From: Amborella trichopoda
Lineage: Eukaryota; Streptophyta; Magnoliopsida; Amborellales; Amborellaceae
Direction of reading: 5' to 3'
NCBI RefSeq assembly: GCF_000471905.2
Contig: NW_006499728.1
Location: 6,181,277-6,245,276 of the forward strand
Length of the DNA stretch: 64,000 bases
Positions 38,013-50,587 of the stretch are shown one piece after another. Position numbers and translations under genes: made by a program. Every line of letters begins with the position of its first letter. Position 1 is the first letter of the stretch. The notes beneath the pieces are model-generated. The model was not told where the DNA came from and searched no databases. It worked only from the letters and a program-made list of their open reading frames with translations.

Positions 38013-39314
38013 TTCCCTAGTTCAACGTTTTCCGTAGTAGTATTTAAGCACTAAAAAAACAAAAAAGAATGTGTAAAAACAATTTTACATATAAAAATAA
38101 AGAAAACAAATATCACCAAAATCCATATTGTGGAACAATTCTCATCGATCAACATTCTCCCTAGTTCCATTGAAATGTAGAAGAACAATAAATAAATAAA
38201 AAATCAAATGAAAACAAAAAACTGAAGAACCCTAACATTTATACACAAAGAAATGTATATAAGATAGCAAATAAGCAAAAACTACAACAATAAACTTATT
38301 AAAACATGATGATGAGTGTTGGCAAAATTTTAAGTGCCTGCCTACTTAACACGACCCAACCCCTTTAACCGGGCATGGGACGGGTTTAGGGAAAGATTAA
38401 CGTCATCACCTTTCTTAGACCCAATAAACTTATTAAAACAAAAACCATTATTAAATTTTAACCAAGAAACAACATATTGCAATGATTTGAAAAAAAATAA
38501 AGTGATATTTCTTGCAAAAGCCTAAAAAAAAAGATATCTTTCTTTTCTACATATAAAACAAACAAATGGTATAATGAACTTGGGGCTTCAAATAGGATCG
38601 ATTGATGGCCAAAATCTGTCCCAAAAGTTGCCTTATTTTCCCCAGAAAGTGAAGGTTTTTGGGTAGAGAAAGCAATAAATCACCAAAGTTGGCCTCTATC
38701 TAAAAATCCACTTTTTAAAACCCCCAAGCCCTCCGAATTTGTGAAAAAGTGAAAAAGGCCATAACACACTTGTTGTATTTCAATAGAAACCGAAAACATC
38801 CACAAATAATCCCAAAAAATTGACCCAAAGATCGAAAAAAAAAAAAAGGTCATTTTTGTCAAATTTCAACTATATCTGGACTGCCCCATTCAACCTGGAT
38901 GGTCAAACCCGCAGATCTATTGGTTGTATGCCGGTTCTATGGCCATTCTGGTTTAAGGGGTTTGGACCAACGGGAATGACCACTGAACCAGCAGTTACCA
39001 GTCTGGTCTTAACATCATGGCTTTGACATTATCTGGAATGGGGAAATTTTTGGACTGTAACATGCTTCTAGTAGAGTTCTTTGCTGCGGTTTGATTGTGA
39101 ATATGCTGCAAAATTTTATTTTTTTTATTGAAAATTATTTCGACTACATTTGGAGGAAGTCGAATATATTTTTCTGATCAACAATAAGCTTTCTTCTTCC
39201 AAGTAGCTAAATGATTGACAGTAATTGGTTACTAAGATGAATCCAGCACCTCCTAGGAAACACTGCTGCTGATTTCCACTGCTGATTAAGAGATACTGGT
39301 CACACAATATAGAT
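38013..39314. other. Intron 7 of the ExAD pseudogene; no gene seen
   Basis: AT-rich. A stretch at 38880-39010 with GGTT/AACC words (CTGGTCTTAACATCATGG) may be the edge of another hAT-like repeat, but no paired end was found. Confidence 0.3.
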
Positions 39315-39508
39315 AAAAAAAAAAAAAGAAGAAAAAGGGCCATAACCCGGTGCTGGTCCCGCCTAAACAGGGTCCTGGAAGGGGTGGGTTGGAAATAGTC
39401 CTAACCTTTGACTTATGCACATAGTGGCTGCTCTCAAGACTCGAACCTGTGCTCTTGCACCGGCAACCCGAGCCTTAGACCATCACACCAAGTGACGGCC
39501 CTTGGTTA
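39315..39508 (-). mobile_element. tRNA-derived SINE (Au-like), minus strand
   Basis: On the minus strand: GGGCCGTCACTTGGTGTGAT start with an A-box-like TGGTGTGATGG, then a B-box-like GGTTCGAGTC (near 39443), and an end running into a poly-T tail (39333-39315 region). It is flanked by the direct repeat CAxAATATAGAT at 39303-39314 and 39509-39520 (one mismatch). The structure matches Au-type plant SINEs. It sits in intron 7 of the ExAD pseudogene. Confidence 0.85.
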
Positions 39509-39520
39509 CATAATATAGAT

Positions 39521-41094
39521 CTTAAGGCCAAATAAGTTGATTATCGATGTTATGCACACTAGAGAAAGGCACACGTTTGTATTGCTGTTTAAAGTTTCGT
39601 TTTGCATTTTTGATAGAGGTTTCACTATCAGCCATTTGATATTCTATCAAGACCTATAAGTTTCCCAGGAGGCCTTGGCGTGTGGGATGCCCTAGAGACA
39701 CATTGTAGGTGTTAACCATTATGGAGTTCGTGTTGAGGACCACTGGTGAACAAAGAATTGGATCTTCTGGTGAACATGAGCTGATATGATTTGCATCCAT
39801 AACTTAAGTAGACTGGCCTATTTTTCTCTAAGAAATGATTTGAAGCACTTTTAGGAGGGCATTGTGGCGTACATATATCATTTTATTATTCTAATGGGTA
39901 TAGCAGGGTATTATGGCTCCACAGGCTTTAATGTGGCGGTTGTTTCTGGTTTTCTAAGGATGACAGACATCATCACTGGTGTCGTGCAACACTATACATT
40001 GAATATATTCTCCATGATTGTGGAATTTGTGGTTATTGTCCCCAAGTGGTTTGAGGATGGGAAAGTTAATGGAATTAGTTCTCTATGATATAACATTTTG
40101 TGGGTTAGTCACCAGTGGAATTCAAACCTAGGACATTCTGGATCTCTTTATATTATTAGCATGTCTTTTGGTCTTTGTCAACGGCAGTCTTTGTGAATCT
40201 AGTGCCATTTTGGTTCTATAATGTTCTGGGCTGGAGGTCTTAGAGTAGTTGTTGGGTTAAAGGTTTGCTTATTTTATATGTAGTATGGTATCTGTCTCGT
40301 TAGTTGAGAAAAGGCTTTTACGATGATGATGATGGTATCCGTCTGGTTAGTTTCATTGTACTCGATCAATATGTAGTAAAGTTACCCCTAAAAAATATGT
40401 GACCAAGTCTCTGGTGAAAAGAAATTCTAGTTTCTTCACAAACTCCTTGTGTTTTGACCTTTATTTTTATATTGTTGGCCTAGCTCTATGCTCTCTTCCC
40501 GTTCATCGTTTTTCATTGTTTCCTATCTATAAATATGTGTTGTGATTCGAGTTGTCCCTAGGTCATTTGTGGAGGTCCCCCAATGGTTTTCAGGACAAGA
40601 AGTTGCGGTCTGCTTGCCAAGGGGCCTGTAGGCATGTCACCTCCATAGAGTTACTTTTCCATATGTGTAAGCTTTTGTGTGTCAAGCATCATAATCATCT
40701 ATCTGTACTAATTGATCAAGCTTATCATGCCTAGTGTGCCTTAAATTTTTTCCAGGCATCTCTACTTAGTTTATTTTCAAATGATGCTCTTGGTGCTTTG
40801 ATGCAAAGAATGTGTTACACAATTATTGGCAAACATAAACTATCATTGCAATGTTTTAATTGTATTTGAAAATTAATTAAAAAGGTAAACTATGCATTTT
40901 ATAAATAACCAAGATCCACTTTGAGTTGGTTATTAGTTGCCAGATTGACAACCTATTTAAACAATATAAAAATTTTATAGTGAGTTTTTTATATTGTGTG
41001 AGTCCCTGAATTATTTATATTCTGTTATTGATGTTGCCTTCATACTTTGTGTTTAGGATATCAAATTTAATAACAGTTTGTTCTAAAATGTCAG
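39521..41094. other. Intron 7 continued; no gene seen
   Basis: A GATGATGATGATGG run after GAAAAGGCTTTTA (40310-40336) looks like the 3' tip of another RTE LINE. Otherwise nothing is supported. Confidence 0.35.
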
Positions 41095-41477
41095 GCACAT
41101 GGAGGATTAAGAACTGCACTAAATTTAGAGTATTATAAGAGGGCATATGATCATATACGTGGGCAATATCCATACTGGAATCGCACATATGGAAGAGACC
41201 ATACTTGGGTATGATCTGAAGGCTTTTAACAGGTTGTGAGTGATAGACAGAACAATATAATTAACAGGAAGTACAGCATACACTGGTTATGCATTTGATA
41301 CCATACACAGCTGGATATTTGAGATGAACCGTAATTCTGTCAAATTACTCTATGGAAAACACAACTACAGTACATATCCACTCCCATCTATGAAGACGGT
41401 CAGTGCAGGCCCATTGTGGATAGTGTAGTGTACACACCCCTGTGCATGCTATACTTTCTGGTGGTTACAGTCTATGT

Positions 41478-41944
41478 CAGTGTTTCAAATTTTGGAACAG
41501 GTGGCCGGCCCGTTCACTTGGAAAACTGAGTCGGCTTGCCAATTCCAAGGCAGATCACCCAATCTGGGGATATCCGGCTGAAACTGACGTGGGGAAAAAA
41601 AAAAAAAAAAGAAGTTAATTTTTTGGAAAAAAATGGTTTTATCTAGGTTTGTGGAAAAAAAAAGAAAGAAAAGAAAAAGTCCCTTACTATAATATGAATT
41701 TTGGGGCAAAAAAATGAACCTTAGGGCGAAACATTGATTTATATGGATCTAGTTTCTCATTGATTTAGAATAGACCCCCTTACGGGAATTTTTTAAACCC
41801 TAATTCCTTTTTTCCCATTCTTTTACACTATATTCTGTTGATGATTTTTTCTTAATGATGCATGGGGAGAGTGATATATGTTTGTCTGTGTTTGCGAGTA
41901 GGATGAGGCAATCCCAATCCGACTCACCAATTTTTTGAACACTG
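41478..41944. mobile_element. hAT-type MITE, 467 bp, with perfect 8-bp target duplication
   Basis: Begins CAGTGTTTCAAATTTTGGAA and ends CCAATTTTTTGAACACTG. GTCTATGT is present on both sides (41470-41477 and 41945-41952). This is in intron 8 of the ExAD pseudogene, 60 bp before exon 9. Confidence 0.9.
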
Positions 41945-42562
41945 GTCTATGTGGTGCATCTCTCCATGTATTCTAACACTTTCCTTTCCTTTCTTTGGAG
42001 ACAGTTTTTTTCCTGGGATGAAGGTGCTTGTGCGGCCCCAAAGGAGATTTGGAACCGCATGATGGTAGTGCATTGCATTGGGGAAACACAAATTCAAAGC
42101 ACAACTACTCGACAATGGCTTTTGAGCGTGACAAATGGGACCGAATTCCTCGTGAAAAAAGAGCGGATCATGTATGCTTCGACCCAGACAAGGATCTTGT
42201 GCTTCGTGCATGGAAACCACCTGACGCTTTAGCTCTCAAATCAAGAGAATGGGCCAGGTATACCTCGAGACACTGAAAAAAACCCCTGAGGTTGTTATTT
42301 TTTTTTTTTTAATTTTTTCTTTTTTTTTTTTTGGAGGTATATGCCATAACCCAATGGACCGTGGAAACCATAGCCCATTGGGGTCATTACAATCCTATGA
42401 AATGATTAGGGTGCGAGAGATTGGACTCCCTGTCAGGGTCATGTCATATTCTCACCTTTCTACGCTTTCAGTATCGATCTTTCCATTGGACTCTGATGAC
42501 CTAAATGGACTATAGTTTTCCATTGTACACTACTGCCATGCCCTGTTTTGATAGGTCCAACT

Positions 42563-43076
42563 CACTGTTGGAAAAACCGGACGATCTAACCACTAACTGT
42601 CTGGTTAGATCGGAACCGGCCACTAGCCAGTTCTGGTTCTGGACGGTTTTAATGATGGACCAGTATTTTTTAAAATATATATATAAATTCTCAAAAAATA
42701 AGGAATTTGGTTTGTAATGTATTTTTAATATTCTCTACATTATAGTAAAAATAAAAAATTGTTTTGATCATTACTACTCACTTTTATATTTTCCCATCAA
42801 AATTTTGAAAATACCCCTAAGCACAAATCGATTCGCTAAACTCCACTTTTGTCATTAATTTTCAACTTCGTTTGAATGTGTTTTGTTTTAATCATTCTTT
42901 ATATGCTTATCCTATTTTAGTAGATTTTTTTTGTATCTTTTTTATTTTTTAAATACTTTTTGATCGTCCGGGGCTTGCGTGGCTAGAATGGTTGAATCAG
43001 GAGGTTTACTAGGCCGGTTAAACTGCTTCCGAGCCCATATCCAATTAACCGTTCCAATTCGATTTTGTGAACACTG
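42563..43076. mobile_element. hAT-type MITE, 514 bp, with perfect 8-bp target duplication
   Basis: Begins CACTGTTGGAAAAACCGGAC and ends TTCGATTTTGTGAACACTG. GTCCAACT flanks both sides (42555-42562 and 43077-43084). Same end type as 41478-41944. It lies in intron 9 of the ExAD pseudogene. Confidence 0.9.
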
Positions 43077-43555
43077 GTCCAACTCTCATTACTATTCATA
43101 ATTTCATTAGACGGGGATGACCAGATGCATTTGAGTCGAATAGTGCATTGGATAATAGTACCCTTTCCCTATTTGATAAGTGTGTTCTAATTGACATGAA
43201 ATTTATTTCCATACAGACCATTGGGAGAGCGAATGACGCTATTGTATTTTAATGGGAACTTAGGAGCTGCTTATGAAGTTGGCAGGAGTGAAGAAAGGTG
43301 TGTGACCCAAAACATCATTTTCTAGATGTGAAATTTCGCGTCTTGTGTAAGCTATAAAATTGGGTTTTCTGTTCTGATTTTTGTGACTCGTCTAATTTTC
43401 TCAGCTTTAGTATGGGTATTATTAGGCAGAAATTAGCTGCAGAATTTGGCTCAACTCCAAACAAAGAAGGAAAGCTGGGAAAACAGCATGCATCAGATGT
43501 GATTATTACTCCTGAACGCTCAGATTATTACCATGAAGAGTTGGCAAGTTCTATC

Positions 43556-45425
43556 TTTAGTCATCTCTTTTTTTTTTTTTCAGAGGAAATGGGCCTCTTA
43601 TGTTTTGGTTTATGACTCTAGCCCTCCCACTTTTTCTAGATGGAGCAGTGACAATTTTGCCAATCCCTGTTAAAAATTATATTATATTATAGATATACTT
43701 TTTATGAATTTTTTTTTTAAGGTTCTATTTGGGATTTCAGGCCCATGAAAATCTCCTTTCTCTAACTCTTCCTCTTCCTCTCTTCTTTCTTTATCTGCAA
43801 ATCATCGGGCTGTCGATGAGGATCCTTTCTCTCTGTCTCTCTTCTTCTTTATCTGCAAACTGATAAGCCATCGATGAGGATCCGGAAGAGATCAGCCCAC
43901 CTCCCTTCGCCCAGTATCAGTAATAAAAACCCACAAGTGTCAGCAAGAGTCGCATTCCAAAAAAAAATAAAAAATTATTCGTAAGAGAAAATTCACAAGA
44001 TAAGTGGGAAACCATGATAATACAGATAACAGTGAGAATATAAGCAATTGAAGAGAAATTTATCGTTCCAACTTCATTTGCATTGATCTCAATCCAGTTC
44101 GAAAGCCATTGTAAACCAACAAGGGAGAAAACGGACGTCATACAAAATGGATCAGGGAAGTTATTCTATAGTTTTTGAGAATGGTAAGTTTTCATGAGAT
44201 CCTAGTAAAATTGAAATGAGAAGATATTTTGAGAGTTCAAATGATTTCAAAACCTGAAGCCTAACCCTAACAATCTTTTGCTTCCAATAAACTATCGATC
44301 AAGAAAACTTGAAGGCTATCCCTAAAACTCTTTTGCTTCCAATGAACTATCGATGGTTCTTGAGCAACGTCTCTCTAGAATCTACAGAGCTCAGAGAAGT
44401 TTGGGTTTGTGGTGTACTAACGAGGAATGGTCTATAGACAAGTTTCCTCTTCCCCATGCGTATCCCCTGTCCATTCTCTTTTTTCCCTGCACCTCTCTTG
44501 TGCACTTGAGCACTCTTGACTTCTCTATCCCTTTGTTTTTGCCTCACTCTCTCTCTCTAGTTTTCTCTGAAGCTCTGAGATAGTGGATCTAAAAGTGGTT
44601 TTGTAGGCACAGAATGCTGGTTTTGTTGCAGAGGAAAATTGGGTTCAGATCAGCGGTCTCATCGAATTCTGATATTAGCACCGAGGAAAGGTGGTTTTGC
44701 AATCTCAAGCTTAAATCTATTCTCTCTCTAACATTTACCGGAAAAATCCTTTGGCTTGAGCATTCTTCCAGTTTGTTAGCTCTGTGAGTCTGGAAAAATC
44801 CATCATTATTCCATAACAAACCTTTGCAAAAGCCTTGCGTGCATGTAATTTCGCTCCTCAGAAATCTTTAAAAAAATCAAAAGAAGTATTTGTAAAACGT
44901 ATTTCCATAATATTAAATTTTTATAAGGAGGAGCAAATTTGTCACTTCTCCATTCAGAAAAAGTGGTAGGCCTAAAATCGTAAACCAAAACTTAAGAGGC
45001 CTATTTTCTTAAATAAAAGAACTCAAGTGATTTTTTTTCCTAAATAGCCCGTGTTTTTATTCCTAATGTATTTAGTGTTGTTATCATGAATGTGTAAAAC
45101 ACATTGTTTTTATTCCTCAACACAAAGAATTGTTTCTACTTTGTTAACACTTCCCAAAAAAAAAAAAGGTTTCTACTTTATGTTAAATGCAGCAACTTTC
45201 CTTTCTTATGATTGAATCTTCCATACGCTGGTGTATGGTATAGTTGGTTCTTTATTGGAGTCATTTCTGGACCTGTAATGGTTCCTTCTCATATCTGTTT
45301 AGGATAATTAGGTCAGATGTTTTATTCTCCCTTATTGCAGAATGGGACCTTCCGCACTTGTAATGGTTCCTTCTCATATCTGCTTATGATAATTAAGTCA
45401 GATGTCTTATTCTCCCTTGTTGCAG
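43556..45425. other. Region where a GT47 exon of the ExAD pseudogene should lie
   Basis: The upstream exon reads into a T-run instead of a normal donor. The short exon expected next (Gly/Asp/Trp-rich donor-binding segment of GT47) was not found in any frame. Local duplications are present at 43780-43890 (TTTATCTGCAAA, TCGATGAGGATCC twice), 44260-44350 (CTTTTGCTTCCAAT twice) and an acceptor duplication at 45274. Confidence 0.45.
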
Positions 45426-45440
45426 GATGGGATCTTCTTG
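45274..45440. repeat. Duplicated splice-acceptor segment, about 82-bp unit
   Basis: TGTAATGGTTCCTTCTCATA ... TTATTCTCCCTTxTTGCAG followed by (A/G)ATGGGA occurs twice. The second copy is the acceptor of the exon at 45426. The first is followed by a divergent exon start. Confidence 0.8.
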
Positions 45441-46717
45441 CCCTATGAGAATGTGATCAATTTTGATAGTTTTGCAGTTCTCATCCTTGAGGATGAGATC
45501 TCAAATCTGGTCAATATCCTTCGGGTAAAGCTGCGTGAAAATAAATGCCACTTCCTTGGAGGCTTTGTACAATGAATTGGTGAGACAGCAATCTTTCTAA
45601 ATGATTACATTATCTTGCAGCAAATAAATGAAAGAGAACGAGAATTTAAGTTGGCAAATGTACAAAAAATCTGGATAAGGTTTCTTTATTGTGAATCTGT
45701 CATGCTTGAGGCTGATAAACAGTCTCAAAATCACAATTATGATTGAGCTGAGGAGTACTCAAAACTAGTGGAAGATGATGTCTTCTCAACATTTATACAG
45801 GTTTTGCCTACTCTATCCCTTGTTTGTATATTATTTTTTCTGGTTCTTTTTCAATTTGTAATTGACTATTCATTATCATAGGAGGGTATATGTCAACTGC
45901 ACACCTCAATCGTCTTTTTTCTTTTCTTTTTTTTTAAGAATTGGTGACAAATATTAACATATGATATGAGTTTTTTGAAAATCCCGCAACATGTGGATGT
46001 AAGCATCATATACCAGGTGCTCAGATCTGTACAATCAAAAAATCAATAAAAAAATCACATAGCACACCTCGAGTCTCGGAAATCATGAAGCCAAAAGATG
46101 GTGGTTTGGGAATAAGGAGAGGTGAAGGAGGAGAGATACAGCATATGGAAGCAGAGCAGAGAAGCAGAGAGAAGTTGGTTAAGGTAGAGAGAGAGAGGTG
46201 GAGGAAGAGACAGCAGGGTGGAGAGAGAACAGAGATAAAAGCAGGGGGGGTGAGAAAGAAGAGAGAAGAGGTGGGAGAAGGGGGTGAAGAGAGAGAGATG
46301 TACGACCCGTCATAGTCGTGGAGCAGCAGAGAGAATTACGGAGAGAGATCACTGAGGTAGGCATCCCACAAACAGGGCTTCTACCCAAAAAAAGTAAAAA
46401 ATAAAAGACCAAGAATATTCTATGAAATTACAGAAAAATCCAAAGAATTGCAGCTAGAAAGGTGTGGTTGCAAGGGCAGTTCCATTTTGCTAGCGAATCA
46501 GCTATCGAGTTTGCCTCCATTCCACGCATGATGGAAGTTGGTGCAAAGTGGCCTGCATAAATGAGCAATGTCGTCAAAAATATCCGTTAGTCACCAAGGA
46601 GATTGTGAAGTGCAAGATGCCCAAGAAATAATGGCTTTGGAGTCAGTTTCTATAAGCTAGTGGTTGCCCCAACTTTAATTGAATCTCTTGAGAGCTTCGA
46701 GAGGGGTATTTGCTTCT

Positions 46718-46873
46718 GCCCAATTGGAATCGTCGAAACTGATGTAGGTGGAAAAAGAGTCGTTCCCTCGAGTCTCTGAAAATTCCACCAACACCGCCCA
46801 ATTGGAATCGTCGAAACTGATGTAGGCGGAAAAAGAGTCGTCCCCTCGAGTCTCTGAAAATTCCACCAACACC
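46718..46873. repeat. 78-bp tandem duplication inside the LINE RNase H region
   Basis: Two units (46718-46795, 46796-46873) differ at two or three positions. Each contains CCCAATTGGAATCGTCGAAA and TCTCTGAAAATTCCACCAAC. 78 is a multiple of three, so the frame is kept and the peptide GVGGIFRDSRx is repeated. Confidence 0.9.
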
Positions 46874-46897
46874 GCATGGACCTGGGTTCCCCATGGA

Positions 46898-47232
46898 TGG
46901 GGGTGGCAATGTGTTGGGCTGGGGTCACCCTGACCCGACCGGTCAGGTTGGCTTCAGGTCTAGAAATGAAAACTTTATTTTATATATTTTATAATATATA
47001 GTTAATTTATTTTATATATTTTATAATATATGGTTAATATTATTTACCTTACATAATTATATATTATATACTTACATATACCGGGTTGATTCGAATAAGG
47101 TCCAAGCTGGACCCGAACACCCAATCTGAGCCCAGTCGGGTCGAAGTCATTTGGAATTGGACCCGACCCACCAGATCCAACACCTGGACCCAGTTTACAC
47201 AGCGGGTCGACCTGATCCAATTGCCACTTCCA
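46898..47232. mobile_element. hAT-type MITE, 335 bp, nested in the LINE RNase H domain
   Basis: Ends TGGGGGTGGCAA (left) and TTGCCACTTCCA (right) are near-perfect inverted repeats. The 8-bp duplication CCCATGGA lies at 46890-46897 and 47233-47240. Removing the element and one CCCATGGA restores the continuity of the RNase H reading (DGCSM with GNPGP), which proves insertion after the LINE. The interior is rich in GACCC/GGGTC words like 35778-35934. Confidence 0.93.
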
Positions 47233-47592
47233 CCCATGGAGCATCCGTCTATGTTAACCTTTATGATCCCTTGAGGGGCCAGGGTCCATACTGGTTGGTT
47301 GGTTTGGATTGAAGTACATCCCTCCAGTAAGATTCGAAACCTGTTTTGGAGAAGCTGTTAAGAAGCTTGCAATTGTTGGCCCAAAAATTCATGAGATCTC
47401 CAGCTCTTTCTGCAGTGCTCTCATGCGACATTTGGCTTCTCGAAAGACATGCGAGTTTCTTCTTCCTCTCCGCAAAGTGGGTGTCTTCTGCAAGGTTGAA
47501 TCATCTCCTTTTTAGTTGGCTTAAAGGTAAGTTTCATTTGGAGATAACAAGCTAGGTTAAGGCTTGGATTTTATTTTCTTTTTATTTTTGGG

Positions 47593-47612
47593 TTGGGGGG
47601 GGGGGGGGGGGG
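47593..47612. repeat. Poly-G tract
   Basis: About 18 consecutive G on the plus strand in the decayed LINE; capable of G-quadruplex formation and prone to length error. Confidence 0.8.
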
Positions 47613-50587
47613 TTGTTTGGTGGTTGGGCCAGGCTTTGTTGTGAGTGGAGAAAGAGTGGGAGGAGGCAGGGTGGAGTGCTTTATAGGAGGAGGCCACTAA
47701 GAAAACCCTAGAGTGAGCTTTAGCCCATGTTTACCCTTTCACACCCAGAACCCTTGATGAAACAAGAGGGAAGAAGGCTGTGAGGTCATCAAATTCATAG
47801 TCTTGGAGCTCTCCTCTACGTTGGTGTCTTGGTCTGGTTACTGTTGTTTTGTTGGAAATAACAAGCAGTGGTATTGGGGTTGATAGCAACAACCAGGAGA
47901 TTTGCCCAAATTTCTTTGAGTGATTGATTGCCCATCCAAGTGTGGGTCCAAAAGAGAGCTTTTACTCCAAAATTTACTTTTGAACCTTATAAAAAGGCAT
48001 GAGAAACTCTCACAACTGTAAGAGTTTCTGAAAAATCCACAGGAGACTGCGGCTCTTGGGTTCCTATCAGGAAAACAGCCCAGCGGATCAGTGCCACATT
48101 TCTAGAGTACCTAGCACCAAAAAAATTTATGGTTGGTCCGTTAGTGGTAAGTGCCACCATGATTTGCCAATAAGGATCCAATTTTGAGTAGGATTGAGTC
48201 AAGGATTGCCCAGTTGACATGGTCATTAGTCTTTTCCCAGTCCAGTTTCAAAGTAAATCCAAGCTTTTTTATTTGGTGCCTATAATGTAAGGCTTTGTGA
48301 GACCAAGGGCTTCATAGAAGATATGCCTATTATTAACATAACCATTAGAGTTTTTGGAAATGACTTGATCCAAGGCAGTTTTAAGCCTAAAGGCAAGGAC
48401 CTTGGAGATGATTTTATAAGTGGAGCTGATGGTCTTTCCCTCAACTTTGGGGATGAGGGCAATGAAAGTGGCATTCATTTCTTTGTTGATGATGCTTTTG
48501 TGGTAAAAGTCATCGACAAAAGGCTAAGAAAGGTTAGCAAAGTTGGAGTTCAAGGTAAGGAATGAGAGGTTAGCAAAGTGAGAACGAGCCCCTGATTGGA
48601 CATAATACAGACTTTAGAGAAAGGATATAGTGACAAAGTCCACCACATTGGGTTCAACAAACAAGTTTTGACCATTAGAGATTTTGGCATGGAGTTGGCT
48701 CGACAACTGCAACTAGCTATTCTATGAAAGAAAGCTGTATTTTTGTCACCCACTCCTAGCCGCTTGACTGTGGATCTTTGATACCAGTAAATCCCTTTTT
48801 GAGAATTTGGAGGTATACTCGGATTTGGCATCCTTCCTCCTTTCCTTTGAGTCTCAACAGTTGATCGATTTCTGGTCTCTTTTGGAGAGTCAAGATCCTT
48901 AATTTCTGTGTGAAGGGAGGTTTCGAGGCATCCAAAGTTGATAGGTTTTGTTCTACTCCACTCTTTACTTGTTTGTTTGAGCAAGCGCATCTTTGAGTCT
49001 AAAGCCGACCCACCCATTGGCAGACGACCACCACCAGTTGCAAACCAGGTTGTCGGAAGAGGGGTCTTCTAGCCAGATTAGTTCGAACCTAAAGAGTTTA
49101 GCACCAGTGGCGATTGGTAGGGTTTCTAGAAGATGTGTTTGCCAGAAGTTGGCCTGGCCAAGTAGGAGTGGGTGCCGAGGAACTTATCATCCCTTTAGGA
49201 GGATATCAGAATGTGGTCGAGCTTGCCAAGGGTCGGTTGGAGGAATGCTTGGACAAAGTATAGGAGGAGCCATTAAGGGTTATGTCGATGAGATTGTTCT
49301 CTGAAATGAAATCCAATAAAGGTAACATACAAGCAGTGATTCTGAAGTTTCAGCTGGACTCATACAACTGTCTGAGAACATTGAAATCTCCACCGAGGAC
49401 CCAAGGATTGGGAGGGGACTTGACCACCAAGTTAAGCTTGTTCCACAAGACTTGCTTAGGATTGGGTCTATTATACATACACTGCCATGAACTTCCACGA
49501 GAAATTGTTAGGGGTTCTGGTGAGGTATATTCAATAGACCCTTGTAGAGCTAGAACAGAGAATATGGATGGAAGGGTCCTAAAAGACCCATATTCCTCTT
49601 GAGGTTCCTAAAGCTTCTAAGGCAATCCACTGGCAGGTTCATCTACCTCAAATGCTTCTAATGTCGGAAAGTTGAGCCAAAGAAGATTTTGTTTTTGAGA
49701 TGGCTTTGATTTTTTGAGTTTATTGGGTAGAGAAAGTGAGAATTGTTACTTCTTTTGGGGATCGTCAATCCCCCAAATGTTCCATGTGATAATCCTCATT
49801 TGGGAGGATGGGAGAATAAAGTGAGTGGCCTTGGGTGGCGTGTGGGAGAGTGGATGTTGGGAAAGGAGGAAGATGTCGAACTCTGGGGGAGTTGAGCATC
49901 ATAGTTTATGTTGGTTGAGGAGTTGGCGTAATACCCTTACTCCTTACCTGAACCGTGTTGTTCTGAATGATTTCCTAGAGATCAGTGGCAGTTCCATTGT
50001 AGCCGAAGCCATTTCTTCCAACATCTCGAGCTTGGACTCATCATGATCTCCTCCTCATTAACAATCTAGGCTGATTCTCAGGGCAAATCCTCTTGGCGGA
50101 GGGGGAGGGGGGGAGGCCTCTCAGGGACAAGGTTAGATGTGTGAATTTGTGCTCTAAAAATTGGGGACAGTAATGAGTGTGGAGAAATGGGCAATTGATT
50201 GGTAGAGAGTAGAGACTGGCTGGAAGGAGGGGTTGGGTGGCCAAGATGGGGGAATGAGGTCGGGGGCATGGGAAACAAAGGAGAGACTAGGCAGCGGTGG
50301 TGGTGAATAATAGTTAAGAACATGGATTACTTTGGGTGGGAGGAAACTTCCCGTGATTTAGAACTCAAAATTGTTGCATGTTAGATCTTCGATTAGGGTT
50401 GTGTTCTCAAGACATGTACTTCATGGCGCTACAAGGCACCATGGATCTAACATATCCGTAGGGCCAAAAGTACCACCTATCTAGTAAATCAGTGGCACTA
50501 TGGCATTTTGTCATCCTTTTGAACCCATGTAGGTCATTTCTCTTATTAATATGATATAATATAATATTATTATAACATGATATTATA

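Larger units (their letters stand above)
46430..50340 (-). mobile_element. Decayed L1-type LINE, nearly full ORF2, minus strand
   Basis: The minus-strand order is an ORF2 start at 49799 (MRIITWNIWGIDDP), an endonuclease with WVLGGDFNV (near 49400), the linker GDKNTAFFHRIA (near 48740), the RT start NATFIALIPKVEG (48470), KLDWEKTNDHVNW (near 48235), a post-RT segment (48200-47990), and RNase H (47290-46450; KVNIDGCSM, GNPGPCGVGGIFRD, ISWAS). The RT catalytic YADD section appears deleted at about 48190. The region 49800-50340 may include the 3' part of ORF1. Many stops and shifts; inactive. Confidence 0.8.

Noticed and set aside
39430..39505. tRNA gene
   Set aside because: A and B box-like motifs are present but there is no cloverleaf; they belong to the SINE head.
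40290..40340. Third RTE LINE remnant
   Set aside because: Only the terminal GATGATGATG and a GAAAAGGCTTT motif are visible, too little for a separate feature.
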